Under the pieces are notes generated by a model. It was not told the origin of the DNA, ran no database searches, and was given only the letters and a program-made list of their open reading frames with translations. A stretch of DNA of 5,782 bases from Deltaproteobacteria bacterium (GTDB lineage: Bacteria > Desulfobacterota_B > Binatia > UBA9968): positions 1 through 5,782 of the forward strand of contig JACZQL010000112.1 in NCBI GenBank assembly GCA_022545745.1. The letters run 5' to 3'. The translations under genes were made by a program, and so were the position numbers. Within the stretch, counting starts at the first letter, position 1. Each line of letters begins with the position of its first letter. Below, in pieces: positions 1-5,782 of the stretch.

Positions 1-187
1 CAATAAAGGGACCAATCACTCCTCCCTCAAAGAGAATAGTTAGGCTCTTCGCATGGGTCTTCTGTGCAAGAACGGCTGACAAGAGCGGCAGTCCGGCACC
101 CCCAAAGACGACCTTACCATCCTCAAGAAGTCTCGAACTTGAAATACAAACTAACTCCGCTGTGTTGTACAAAGCCTCACGCGCCAT
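1..187 (-). CDS. Class I CoA-transferase, B subunit (glutaconate type), N-terminal part
   Basis: This gene is cut by the left edge; only its first 62 residues are visible. It encodes the second subunit of a glutaconate-type CoA-transferase, the partner of the A subunit just upstream. The visible part has the family's early glycine-rich strand (GKVVFGGAGLPLLSAVLA, from residue 24) and then the motif LFEGGVIGP at residues 52-60. In class I CoA-transferases the glutamate of this motif carries CoA as a thioester during catalysis. Here it is residue 54, the same number as the catalytic Glu of the Acidaminococcus fermentans B subunit (family knowledge from memory). The ATG at 187-185 lies inside the end of the A-subunit gene, giving an 11-base overlap, and is preceded by AGGAGG four bases away, so translation is probably coupled. 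The retained Glu favours a true transferase over a ring-opening hydrolase of the same fold. Family assignment is firm; the substrate is unknown. Confidence 0.88.
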   Translation of the reverse strand, partial: MAREALYNTAELVCISSSRLLEDGKVVFGGAGLPLLSAVLAQKTHAKSLTILFEGGVIGPFI

Positions 188-1130
188 GCCCCCTCCTGGC
201 GTTTAATGTAGCCCTTATAATATCTTGAGTCTTGAAAAGCTCAAGATACTCATCAAAGTTCCTCGGGGAATAAATGTATTTTTCAAGATACTCTTTAACT
301 CCCTCGACGGCCCTTCCCATCATCAGCTTTACATACGCATCCATGTGGTTAAAGTCGGGTTCATAAACACCGTAACACTCATGGGGGAGACACCCGTAGG
401 GTGCCTCTACCACAGCATCAACGCAAAAAAAGGGTATATCCGTTCGGTCGGGAGCTCTTCTAATCTCGCTATTATCGACGATTTGCTCAGTGGTTAGAAT
501 CACCCTGTCTGCTGCCAGGGCAATGTCTTTATCCATAAAGGGGAAACCGCCGATCTGGGCATTGCCATATGAATCGGCTTTCTGCACATGAATAATTGCA
601 AAATCTGGATTGAGGGCAGGAATTAAAGCGAGCCGATCCCCCGTGAAGGGGCAATTCATTTCCTTTATATCGTCAAGCCTTTTGGCAACATCGGAGCCCA
701 GCATAGACCTAACCGGTAAAAAGGGAATTCCCATGGCCCCAGCCCGATACCTCAAGCCTAAACTCATGTGACTCCACTCCTCGTATCTTGCCTCACCGGA
801 CTGAACATAATGCCTCATCACCCTTGAGACTCCCCATGTGACTCCCGGGCTAAACCAGCTGGTAATAATGTGTTTTGTGATCCCAGCAACAAGAAGGAGG
901 TCTCCCTCTGTTGCGGTAATACTTTTTGAAAAGGTTAGACCTTTTTTCCCCTGTCTTATGATCTCCCAAATTAGGGCCATGGGAGTTCGTGAATAGTGAC
1001 AGCCGCCAATTGCGACGTGAACACCGTTGGGGATTAGGCCTACAGCGTCAGTTAAGCCTTTGACCTTCTCCTTGAGTCCCCTATCCTTTTTCTCAAGCCT
1101 CTCCCTCAGCTTAAGGTATGAACTTTCCAT
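177..1130 (-). CDS. Class I CoA-transferase, A subunit (glutaconate type)
   Basis: This encodes a 317-residue cytoplasmic A subunit of a glutaconate-type CoA-transferase, expected to form a heterotetramer with the B subunit that follows. Visible family features are the early glycine strand with VAIGGCHYSRTP (residues 39-50), the segment RAGAMGIPFLPVRSMLGSD (129-147), HVQKADSYGNAQIGG (181-195), and a late glycine/proline loop EAPYGCLPHECYG (242-254). Length is normal for this subunit. There is no signal peptide or membrane segment. The ATG at 1130 has AAGGA seven bases upstream. The catalytic glutamate of this enzyme class is in the B subunit, not here. The gene is separated from the decarboxylase upstream by 173 bases, unlike the near-zero gaps in the rest of the cluster, and reads as lower in GC. 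Relatives of this fold also include steroid ring-opening hydrolases (IpdA type), so transferase versus hydrolase is an inference. The likely role is exchanging CoA between a ring-derived acid and a common acyl-CoA. Confidence 0.9.
   Translation of the reverse strand: MESSYLKLRERLEKKDRGLKEKVKGLTDAVGLIPNGVHVAIGGCHYSRTPMALIWEIIRQGKKGLTFSKSITATEGDLLLVAGITKHIITSWFSPGVTWGVSRVMRHYVQSGEARYEEWSHMSLGLRYRAGAMGIPFLPVRSMLGSDVAKRLDDIKEMNCPFTGDRLALIPALNPDFAIIHVQKADSYGNAQIGGFPFMDKDIALAADRVILTTEQIVDNSEIRRAPDRTDIPFFCVDAVVEAPYGCLPHECYGVYEPDFNHMDAYVKLMMGRAVEGVKEYLEKYIYSPRNFDEYLELFKTQDIIRATLNARRGHGA
192..197 (-). promoter_or_regulatory. Shine-Dalgarno site for the CoA-transferase B subunit
   Basis: A perfect AGGAGG lies within the last codons of the A-subunit gene, with only a 4-base spacer (GGGC) before the ATG at 187. 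It supports this start for the B subunit. It also means that the Arg-Arg near the C terminus of subunit A is encoded by the ribosome-binding site of subunit B. Confidence 0.7.
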
Positions 1131-1303
1131 GGGAAATTCCTTACGACGATAAAAAAATCCTCTTAACTATCATGCGCCAGATGAAAGGTATCTGATAACT
1201 GACTGTTATGTCAACCTGATCACCTTGTAGGCAAAAATTCGCAACGCTCTTGATTAATGTTGTTGCTAAACTTAAGTCACTTACATAGGCAGGTTGGGAC
1301 AGG
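1131..1303 (-). promoter_or_regulatory. Intergenic gap with possible promoter and paired inverted repeats
   Basis: This 173-base gap separates the decarboxylase from the CoA-transferase genes and is the only sizeable non-coding stretch in the window. On the minus strand it holds a perfect -35-like TTGACA at 1214-1209. Sixteen bases further is GATACC (1192-1187), a poor -10 match (3 of 6). Right after the hexamer are two abutting inverted repeats: ATAAC-AGTCA-GTTAT (1209-1195) and CAGAT-ACCTTTC-ATCTG (1194-1178). A run of seven T lies near 1157-1151, but no GC-rich stem sits directly before it, so I do not call a terminator. The layout could be a regulated promoter for the CoA-transferase genes with the dyads as an operator, or an RNA stem in a read-through transcript. 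The weak -10 keeps confidence low. Confidence 0.3.
1138..1142 (-). promoter_or_regulatory. Shine-Dalgarno site for the CoA-transferase A subunit
   Basis: AAGGA lies seven bases before the ATG at 1130, a normal spacing. It supports that start, and no competing in-frame start with a comparable site was seen. Confidence 0.6.
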
Positions 1304-2716
1304 TTAACCTCGATCGTTCTCAGACCAGCCAAGAGGATGAGCCATAGGTGCCAGTGAATGCTCATAGTCGCTCAAGTCCACCTCCTTAAAGGCTACACGA
1401 CGAAAGCGGTCCCGTTCCGAAACCGGCACTGTGGCGTCAATTCCCACCTTTGTACGAACCCCAATCTTTGAGACAGGGATATACTCGTGCCCCCGGGCGC
1501 CTGGCAGCTGAATGAGATCGCGTGAGGCCTCCATTCGGGTGGCAAGGGCGTATTCAACATCGTTGGGATTGTGAATGTCAATATCGTCATCCACCACGAT
1601 CACTAGGTCTAGATCCTTCAGGGCAGTAACGGCAGCAAAGATCGCGTTACGCTGAAAACCTTCGTCCTCGGGATTCGCCTTGTGGACCGAAATCACCAGG
1701 TGGAAACGATTGAGGCCACCGTCGGTGAGATTCACATCACGGACCATTGGCACGGCTGCCCTCAGAGTGCGCAGAATCGCCACTTCCAATATGAACTTGC
1801 GCAGGGCCGTGGTCTCGCGACCACAGATAGCGTAGTAAACGGGATTGCGTCGGTGCGTTATAGTCTTGAAACGCACTACCGGCGAGGGACCCACCTCTGA
1901 GCGGAGACCTAGAAACTCGATAAAAGGACCCTCTTCAACGAACTGATCCGGCAGAATTTCTCCTTCCAGGACAATCTCGCTCTCAGCCGGAACCGGCAGA
2001 TTTACGCTACGGCAGCGTACTAGCTCTAGAGGTTCTCCCTTGAGAGCCGAGGCCACATCCAGCTCGTCCCGTTCTAGGGGAACTTGGGAGCCCATCGCAG
2101 CTGCGGCGTACGTGAGGGCCAGGTCGCCCCCGATGACTACGGCAATCTCAAGAGGCACACTCTGCCGCTGAGCCTTTTCGTATAGGGTACGCAGGTGGCG
2201 GCCCCAGTCCAGTTTGATGGCTGCCCGGTTGCCACCAAGCAGACACAACCGATGGATTGATGCGTTGTGAATGCCCCTGTCGTGATCCCGGGCAATGACA
2301 ACGCCCGCAGTGATGTACTTTCCGCCATCACCATGGGCATGGAAGAGCACCGGAAACAATTTCTCCAGATCGATCCCCTGACTCACCACCACCTCCTGGC
2401 ACGGACCATCTTGTGTGAAATGGGGCTTCAGGGAGCCAGCCAGCCCCTGTTCCATACAGGCACGGATCCCCGTTAGATCACGCTCGAAGACCACCGTTAC
2501 ATTGGCCAGGCTCACCAGGAAGTTGGCGCAGACGGGAACGGTATAGTTGCCCACACGCTCGAAGAGCATAGCCAGATCACCATCGTAGCGGTGCATGAGT
2601 CCTGCCACCTCAAGGTTTGGATCGAGGTGACTGCGCACCTTGAGCAGACGGCCCGCCCGATCCAGCCGCTGGAGAGCTGTGCGAAAACGAGTGTCCACCA
2701 ATCCCAGATCGCTCAT
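1304..2716 (-). CDS. UbiD-family prenylated-FMN (de)carboxylase
   Basis: This encodes a 470-residue cytoplasmic UbiD-family enzyme, which reversibly decarboxylates unsaturated or aromatic acids using prenylated FMN and a divalent metal. The cofactor-binding segment has HNASIHR (150-156), with Arg156 at the family's catalytic Arg position. EGPFIE (262-267) supplies the two glutamates five residues apart that complete the E-R-E catalytic set. Further family marks are VVDDDIDIHNPNDVEYALATR-like sequence at 374-394 (start VVDDDID, end ATR) and TKVGIDAT (422-429). Length is typical. The loop after the second glutamate (CGRETTALRKF, 298-308) differs from the EH-x-LLG pattern I associate with many relatives, so the substrate may differ. 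The ATG at 2716 follows the ligase stop by 11 bases with only a weak AGG site. No UbiX-type prenyltransferase, needed to make the cofactor, lies in the window. Substrate candidates are a furan- or benzene-carboxylate or its CoA ester; family is firm, substrate unknown. Confidence 0.92.
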   Translation of the reverse strand: MSDLGLVDTRFRTALQRLDRAGRLLKVRSHLDPNLEVAGLMHRYDGDLAMLFERVGNYTVPVCANFLVSLANVTVVFERDLTGIRACMEQGLAGSLKPHFTQDGPCQEVVVSQGIDLEKLFPVLFHAHGDGGKYITAGVVIARDHDRGIHNASIHRLCLLGGNRAAIKLDWGRHLRTLYEKAQRQSVPLEIAVVIGGDLALTYAAAAMGSQVPLERDELDVASALKGEPLELVRCRSVNLPVPAESEIVLEGEILPDQFVEEGPFIEFLGLRSEVGPSPVVRFKTITHRRNPVYYAICGRETTALRKFILEVAILRTLRAAVPMVRDVNLTDGGLNRFHLVISVHKANPEDEGFQRNAIFAAVTALKDLDLVIVVDDDIDIHNPNDVEYALATRMEASRDLIQLPGARGHEYIPVSKIGVRTKVGIDATVPVSERDRFRRVAFKEVDLSDYEHSLAPMAHPLGWSENDRG

Positions 2717-2727
2717 AGTGTGCCTGA

Positions 2728-4056
2728 CTAAAACGGTACCTCCACCCGCTCGTCTACCACCCGTTTCGCCTTATGATCCCAGCGCGGCAAACTCCCTGAG
2801 GGGACTAACTCGACCACGGCTCTGATTCCTAATCCAATCTGGAGGCCGTGAGCGATCTCGTTTTGCAGATTCTCGTGGCGCTGCGCTGGAACAGCTGGGG
2901 AAGGGTCAATACGCACTACAATCTCGTCGAGCCCACTCACACGCTTAAAAATAACCTGGTATTCATCGACTCCGTCATACTGGTGGACAATCTCCTCAAT
3001 GCGCCCCGGATACACGACCACCCCACGGATTTTTTTCATGTCATCCAAGCGACCCAGGACACCCCCGTCCAAGGAGAAAAGGGTCCGACCGCAGGGACAG
3101 ACTCGGTCTGCCACCTTGACCACGTCTCGCGTCCGGTAACGAATGAGGGGCATAGCCTTGCGATAAAGACTGGTGAAGATCAACTCCCCTTCGCCGCCTG
3201 GAGCAACAGGCTTGCCGGTCTGTAGGTCTAGCACTTCGGGATAGCAGTAATCTTCATGGACGTGGATGAGCCCCGAGTGCTCCGTGCAAGAGAAACCCCA
3301 GGCAGCTACCTCCGTGAGCCCGGGAAGGTCGTAGCACCTGGCGCCAAAGGCCTTTTCCAGCTTCTTTTTGGTCGCTGGGATGCTGGCTCCCGGCTCCCCT
3401 GTATGCCAGGTGATACGTATCTTTGCTTGCTTGGCCAGATCGATGCCCCGTTTTTTAGCCTCCTCCGCCATGTACAGTGCGTAGGAGGGCGTAGAACCCA
3501 GCACGGAAATTGGATAGGTGAGCAGGCTGTCGATGCGCTGCTCGGTGGAGAACCCACCCACGGGAAACATTAGGCAACCGATCTCTTGGGCAGCAAAAAA
3601 GCCCGACCAGAACCCGATCCACGGACCGTAACTGAAGGCACACATGACCATATCGGATTTACGAATTCCCATCCCGTAGAGCCCGCGGGCGTAGCTTCGA
3701 TAGAAACCCGCCCAGTCTTCGGGAGTGTCCAGGACCATGAGCGGTCGACCCGTGGTGGCCGAGGTAGAGTGAACTCGCAGGCAATCCTCCATAGGAACGG
3801 CTAGGAAGCTCCCCCATGGAGGATGCTCAGCCTGGTCGGCCTTGAGCTCGTCTTTAGTGGTGAAAGGGAAAAGGGTCAAATCGTCCAGTGAGTGAATGTC
3901 TTCGGGCTTGAGGCCAGCTTCTTTGAATTTCTTCCGGTAGAATGGAGAGTTCTCATAGGCGTGCCGGACCTGCCCAAGAAATTTGGTCGTCTGGATCTTT
4001 CTGATAGTTTCGCGGGATGCAGTTTCAATCTCTGGTTCTAAGTAAATCTCGTTCAC
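2728..4056 (-). CDS. PaaK-type AMP-forming aryl-CoA ligase
   Basis: This encodes a 442-residue adenylate-forming ligase of the phenylacetate-CoA ligase family, which converts an aromatic or similar acid with ATP and CoA into the acyl-CoA, AMP and pyrophosphate. The N-terminal segment FLGQVRHAYENSPFYRKKF (26-44) is typical of PaaK proteins. The phosphate-binding loop is HSTSATTGRP (96-105), followed by the GEPG turn (220-223), LPGLTEV (244-250), YRTRDV (307-312), a CPCGRT element (320-325), GRLDDMKKIRGVVVYPGRIEE (335-355, start GRLDDM) and the C-terminal HKAKRVVD (428-435), in which Lys429 fits the acyl-adenylation lysine. The start is GTG at 4056, four bases after the small-subunit stop; GAGG is very close, so initiation may rely on coupling. 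Two motifs are altered from the usual PaaK form (SATTG for SGTTG; PGLTE for YGLTE). It sits between the Mo enzyme and the decarboxylase, so it probably activates their shared substrate. Confidence 0.88.
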   Translation of the reverse strand: MNEIYLEPEIETASRETIRKIQTTKFLGQVRHAYENSPFYRKKFKEAGLKPEDIHSLDDLTLFPFTTKDELKADQAEHPPWGSFLAVPMEDCLRVHSTSATTGRPLMVLDTPEDWAGFYRSYARGLYGMGIRKSDMVMCAFSYGPWIGFWSGFFAAQEIGCLMFPVGGFSTEQRIDSLLTYPISVLGSTPSYALYMAEEAKKRGIDLAKQAKIRITWHTGEPGASIPATKKKLEKAFGARCYDLPGLTEVAAWGFSCTEHSGLIHVHEDYCYPEVLDLQTGKPVAPGGEGELIFTSLYRKAMPLIRYRTRDVVKVADRVCPCGRTLFSLDGGVLGRLDDMKKIRGVVVYPGRIEEIVHQYDGVDEYQVIFKRVSGLDEIVVRIDPSPAVPAQRHENLQNEIAHGLQIGLGIRAVVELVPSGSLPRWDHKAKRVVDERVEVPF

Positions 4057-4060
4057 ACCC

Positions 4061-4546
4061 TCATTTCCGTTCTTGCGCCATCCGTTGCGCTGCTGCTTTT
4101 ACCGCCTGCACGATCTGATAGTAACCGGTGCACCGGCATAGGGTCCCCGAAATTCCCACCCGGATTTCTTGATCCGTGGGCCGAGGATTCTCTTTGAGTA
4201 ACTCCAGTGAGCTGAAGAGCATCCCAGGGGTGCAGAATCCGCATTGCAGCCCATGGTGATCCGAGAAGGCCTCCTGGATAGGATGGAGCTTTCCCCCGTC
4301 TGCCAATCCTTCAATGGTCGTCACCTCAACACTGTCCACCTGGACAGCTAACATGAGACAGGACCGCACTGCCAAACCATCTACCATCACAGTACAGCAG
4401 CCGCAGATGCCGTGCTCGCAGCCCACGTGGGTCCCGGTGAGGCCAATGCGCTCACGCAGGAAATCGGAAAGCAAAAGACGAGGCTCCACCACTCGCTCAT
4501 ACTCGACACCGTTCACCCGTACCCGTACCGCAACCGTCTCTCGCAT
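4061..4546 (-). CDS. Molybdenum hydroxylase small subunit, 2x[2Fe-2S]
   Basis: This 161-residue protein is the iron-sulfur subunit of a xanthine dehydrogenase/CO dehydrogenase-family enzyme and passes electrons from the molybdenum centre to FAD. The N-terminal plant-ferredoxin-like domain binds one cluster through C43-x4-C48-x2-C51-x11-C63. The C-terminal helical domain binds the other through C102-x2-C105 and C137-x-C139. Gln101, just before the second cluster's first cysteine, matches the conserved residue that contacts the molybdopterin cofactor. All eight cluster cysteines are present and the length is standard, so the protein should be functional. There is no Tat signal, which fits a cytoplasmic enzyme. 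It starts two bases after the medium-subunit stop. An AAGGA lies 12 bases upstream, slightly far, so coupling is likely. Confidence 0.95.
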   Translation of the reverse strand: MRETVAVRVRVNGVEYERVVEPRLLLSDFLRERIGLTGTHVGCEHGICGCCTVMVDGLAVRSCLMLAVQVDSVEVTTIEGLADGGKLHPIQEAFSDHHGLQCGFCTPGMLFSSLELLKENPRPTDQEIRVGISGTLCRCTGYYQIVQAVKAAAQRMAQERK

Positions 4547-4548
4547 GA

Positions 4549-5424
4549 CTAATGGTTTTCCTTCACCCTAGACCAGGCATCATCGAGCGCACGACGAACG
4601 AAGACCCTGGCCATTTCGCGACGATAGGCCTCACTTCCTTGAAGGTCCGCAAAGGGTTGCACTTCTCCTGGTACCCGAGCAGCCGCCGCATCGAAAACCT
4701 CATCGGTTCCGTTATTTCCCACGAGAACCTCCTCCGCACCGCGTATGCGTAGAGGTGTCGGCCCTGCTCCAGCGACGGCCACCCTCGCCTCCGTGCACCG
4801 ACCATTTCCGCCGACCGTCAGCTGGACTGCGGCGGCAACCACTGCGAAATCTCCATGACGGATACAGAGTTCTTGGAATCCGTAACCCGACCGCGCAGGG
4901 GCCACGGGGTAACTCACCTCAGTCAGAATCTCGTCCTCTGCGATAGAGGTGGCCATGATACCCTGGAAAAAATCAGCCGCTCCAACGGTCCGGGATGTCC
5001 TGTTTCCCTGGATTTTCACTTGGGAGTCCAGAAGTATCGCCACGAGCGCCAGCTCCGCTGTGGGATCGGCGTGAACCAGGCTGCCACCGACCGTGCCACG
5101 GTTCCTGATTTCTGGGTGGCCGATCCATTTCACAACCTCAGCAAGAAGAGGGCATTTTCTTTTCACGTCCATACTCCTGTCCAAAGCCCTCTGACGCGTT
5201 CGTGCGCCAATACGTACCCATCCCTCCTCTACCCGGATGTAATCTAGCTCCTTGACTGGATTGATATCCACCAAGACACTTGGCGAAGCGATCCGGAAAT
5301 TCAGCATTGGCACAAGACTCTGTCCCCCGGCTAAAATTTTTGCCTCACCCCTATTTTCGGCCAAGGCGGATAAGGCTCCTCCGATACTGTCAACGCGGAC
5401 ATACTTAAAGACTGGCGGCTTCAT
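4549..5424 (-). CDS. Molybdenum hydroxylase medium subunit, FAD-binding
   Basis: This 291-residue protein is the FAD subunit of the same three-part molybdenum enzyme. The two family FAD-binding motifs are present: LAGGQSLVPMLNFR (31-44) and GTVGGSLVHADPTAE (110-124). The C-terminal domain after about residue 180 is the CO dehydrogenase flavoprotein C-terminal fold, with GFQELCIRHGDFAVVAAAV (182-200) as its usual opening. The protein has only three scattered cysteines (91, 187, 210) and no inserted cysteine-rich loop, so it lacks the extra [4Fe-4S] cluster of 4-hydroxybenzoyl-CoA reductase medium subunits. That points to an ordinary oxidising hydroxylase or dehydrogenase. The ATG overlaps the large-subunit stop as ATGA, with GGAGG six bases upstream. 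No damage is seen. Confidence 0.95.
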   Translation of the reverse strand: MKPPVFKYVRVDSIGGALSALAENRGEAKILAGGQSLVPMLNFRIASPSVLVDINPVKELDYIRVEEGWVRIGARTRQRALDRSMDVKRKCPLLAEVVKWIGHPEIRNRGTVGGSLVHADPTAELALVAILLDSQVKIQGNRTSRTVGAADFFQGIMATSIAEDEILTEVSYPVAPARSGYGFQELCIRHGDFAVVAAAVQLTVGGNGRCTEARVAVAGAGPTPLRIRGAEEVLVGNNGTDEVFDAAAARVPGEVQPFADLQGSEAYRREMARVFVRRALDDAWSRVKENH

Positions 5425-5782
5425 TTACGCCCTCCGTCAGTCTTCGAGTCGTTGGATGTCTTGGCGTCCTGAATCAGCTGCCATATGTGGTTGGGTTTGA
5501 GAGGAAGCTGGTGGACAGTGGGCCCTAGAGGTTTCAAGGCGTCCGCCACGGCATTGGCCAAGCAAGCGGGAACACTCATGGTACACGACTCCCCGCACCC
5601 CTTCGAGCCCAAGACCGTAAAGGGGGACGGGGTTTCCACGTGACCGATATCCAGCTCGGGCGATTCCACTGCCGTGGGGCACATATAGTCGACAAAGGTG
5701 CCGGCTAGATACTGACCGCTCTCGTCATACGCCATTTCCTCATAAAATGCCCCGCCCAGGCCGTGGACGAAGCTTCCATAGA
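5421..5782 (-). CDS. Molybdenum hydroxylase large subunit, C-terminal end
   Basis: The gene runs off the right edge; only the last 119 residues of what is normally a protein of about 750-800 residues are visible. The open frame begins at the window edge with YGSFVHGLGGAFYEEMAYD, so the Met at 5735 is internal, not a start. The segment carries the family's final molybdopterin-binding features: LGGAFYEE, then FVDYMCPTAVESPE, then ETPSPFTVLGSKGCGES. The Glu of the GCGE motif, encoded at 5591-5589, matches the catalytic base that is invariant in xanthine dehydrogenase-family enzymes. It would bind the molybdenum cofactor and hydroxylate the substrate. The gene order large-medium-small differs from the medium-small-large order of classical aerobic CO dehydrogenase. 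The substrate-pocket motifs that would separate the subfamilies (for example the CO dehydrogenase active-site loop) lie outside the window. It probably acts on the CoA ester or acid made by the neighbouring ligase or decarboxylase. Confidence 0.93.
   Translation of the reverse strand, partial: YGSFVHGLGGAFYEEMAYDESGQYLAGTFVDYMCPTAVESPELDIGHVETPSPFTVLGSKGCGESCTMSVPACLANAVADALKPLGPTVHQLPLKPNHIWQLIQDAKTSNDSKTDGGRK
5431..5435 (-). promoter_or_regulatory. Shine-Dalgarno site for the medium subunit
   Basis: GGAGG lies six bases before the ATG at 5424, inside the last codons of the large-subunit gene. Together with the ATGA stop-start overlap it supports this start and coupled translation. Confidence 0.65.

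Noticed and set aside
1151..1194. Rho-independent terminator in the gap (CAGAT/ATCTG stem plus a run of seven T on the minus strand)
   Set aside because: The stem has only five base pairs, is AT-rich, and lies about 20 bases from the T run, so it does not meet the usual form.
1141..1365. A 74-codon minus-strand open frame spanning the decarboxylase 3' end and the intergenic gap
   Set aside because: It begins out of frame inside the decarboxylase coding region, has no convincing ribosome-binding site and no recognisable domain. It looks like a chance frame.
2848..3225. A 125-codon plus-strand open frame, and similar plus-strand frames elsewhere (e.g. 225-497, 4855-5247)
   Set aside because: They lie antisense to clearly recognisable genes with intact motifs, have no family features and are shadows of the real minus-strand genes.
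5421..5735. Reading the large-subunit fragment as a complete 104-residue small protein starting at 5735
   Set aside because: The open frame continues upstream to the window edge with family sequence (HGLGGAFYEE), so this is the end of a large protein cut by the window.
4061..5782. Aerobic CO dehydrogenase (CoxL/M/S)
   Set aside because: Gene order is large-medium-small rather than medium-small-large, and the neighbours are a CoA ligase and a decarboxylase. The diagnostic active-site loop of the large subunit is outside the window, so this is unlikely but not excluded.

Overview
This is a bacterial window that is read entirely on the minus strand, so transcription runs from the right end to the left. 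It holds seven tightly packed genes, two of them cut by the window edges. In order of transcription they are: the C-terminal end of a molybdenum hydroxylase large subunit (right edge to 5421), its FAD-binding medium subunit (5424-4549), its 2x[2Fe-2S] small subunit (4546-4061), a PaaK-type AMP-forming aryl-CoA ligase (4056-2728), a UbiD-family prenylated-FMN decarboxylase (2716-1304), then after a 173-base gap a class I (glutaconate-type) CoA-transferase A subunit (1130-177) and the start of its B subunit (187 to the left edge).

The first five genes are spaced by -4, 2, 4 and 11 bases and look like one polycistronic unit. The two CoA-transferase genes overlap by 11 bases and could be read through from the same unit or have their own promoter in the gap at 1131-1303, which contains a perfect TTGACA hexamer and two abutting inverted repeats. 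By eye the CoA-transferase region is also less GC-rich than the genes upstream.

The gene set points to catabolism of an aromatic or heteroaromatic carboxylic acid by CoA activation. The ligase would make the acyl-CoA, the Mo/FAD/FeS enzyme would hydroxylate (or dehydroxylate) the ring, the UbiD enzyme would remove (or add) a carboxylate, and the transferase would exchange CoA between organic acids. A Mo-hydroxylase trio + CoA ligase + UbiD decarboxylase is the same toolkit as the described hmf (furoate/furandicarboxylate) pathway. Ligase-UbiD pairing is also seen in anaerobic phthalate and isophthalate degradation. The substrate cannot be fixed from this window. The medium subunit lacks the extra iron-sulfur insertion typical of 4-hydroxybenzoyl-CoA reductase, which argues against that reaction.

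The organism is a moderately GC-rich bacterium with good Shine-Dalgarno sites. The gene content suits an environmental, possibly anaerobic, aromatic degrader, but the sequence does not justify naming a phylum. No RNA genes, mobile elements, CRISPR arrays or plus-strand genes were supported.
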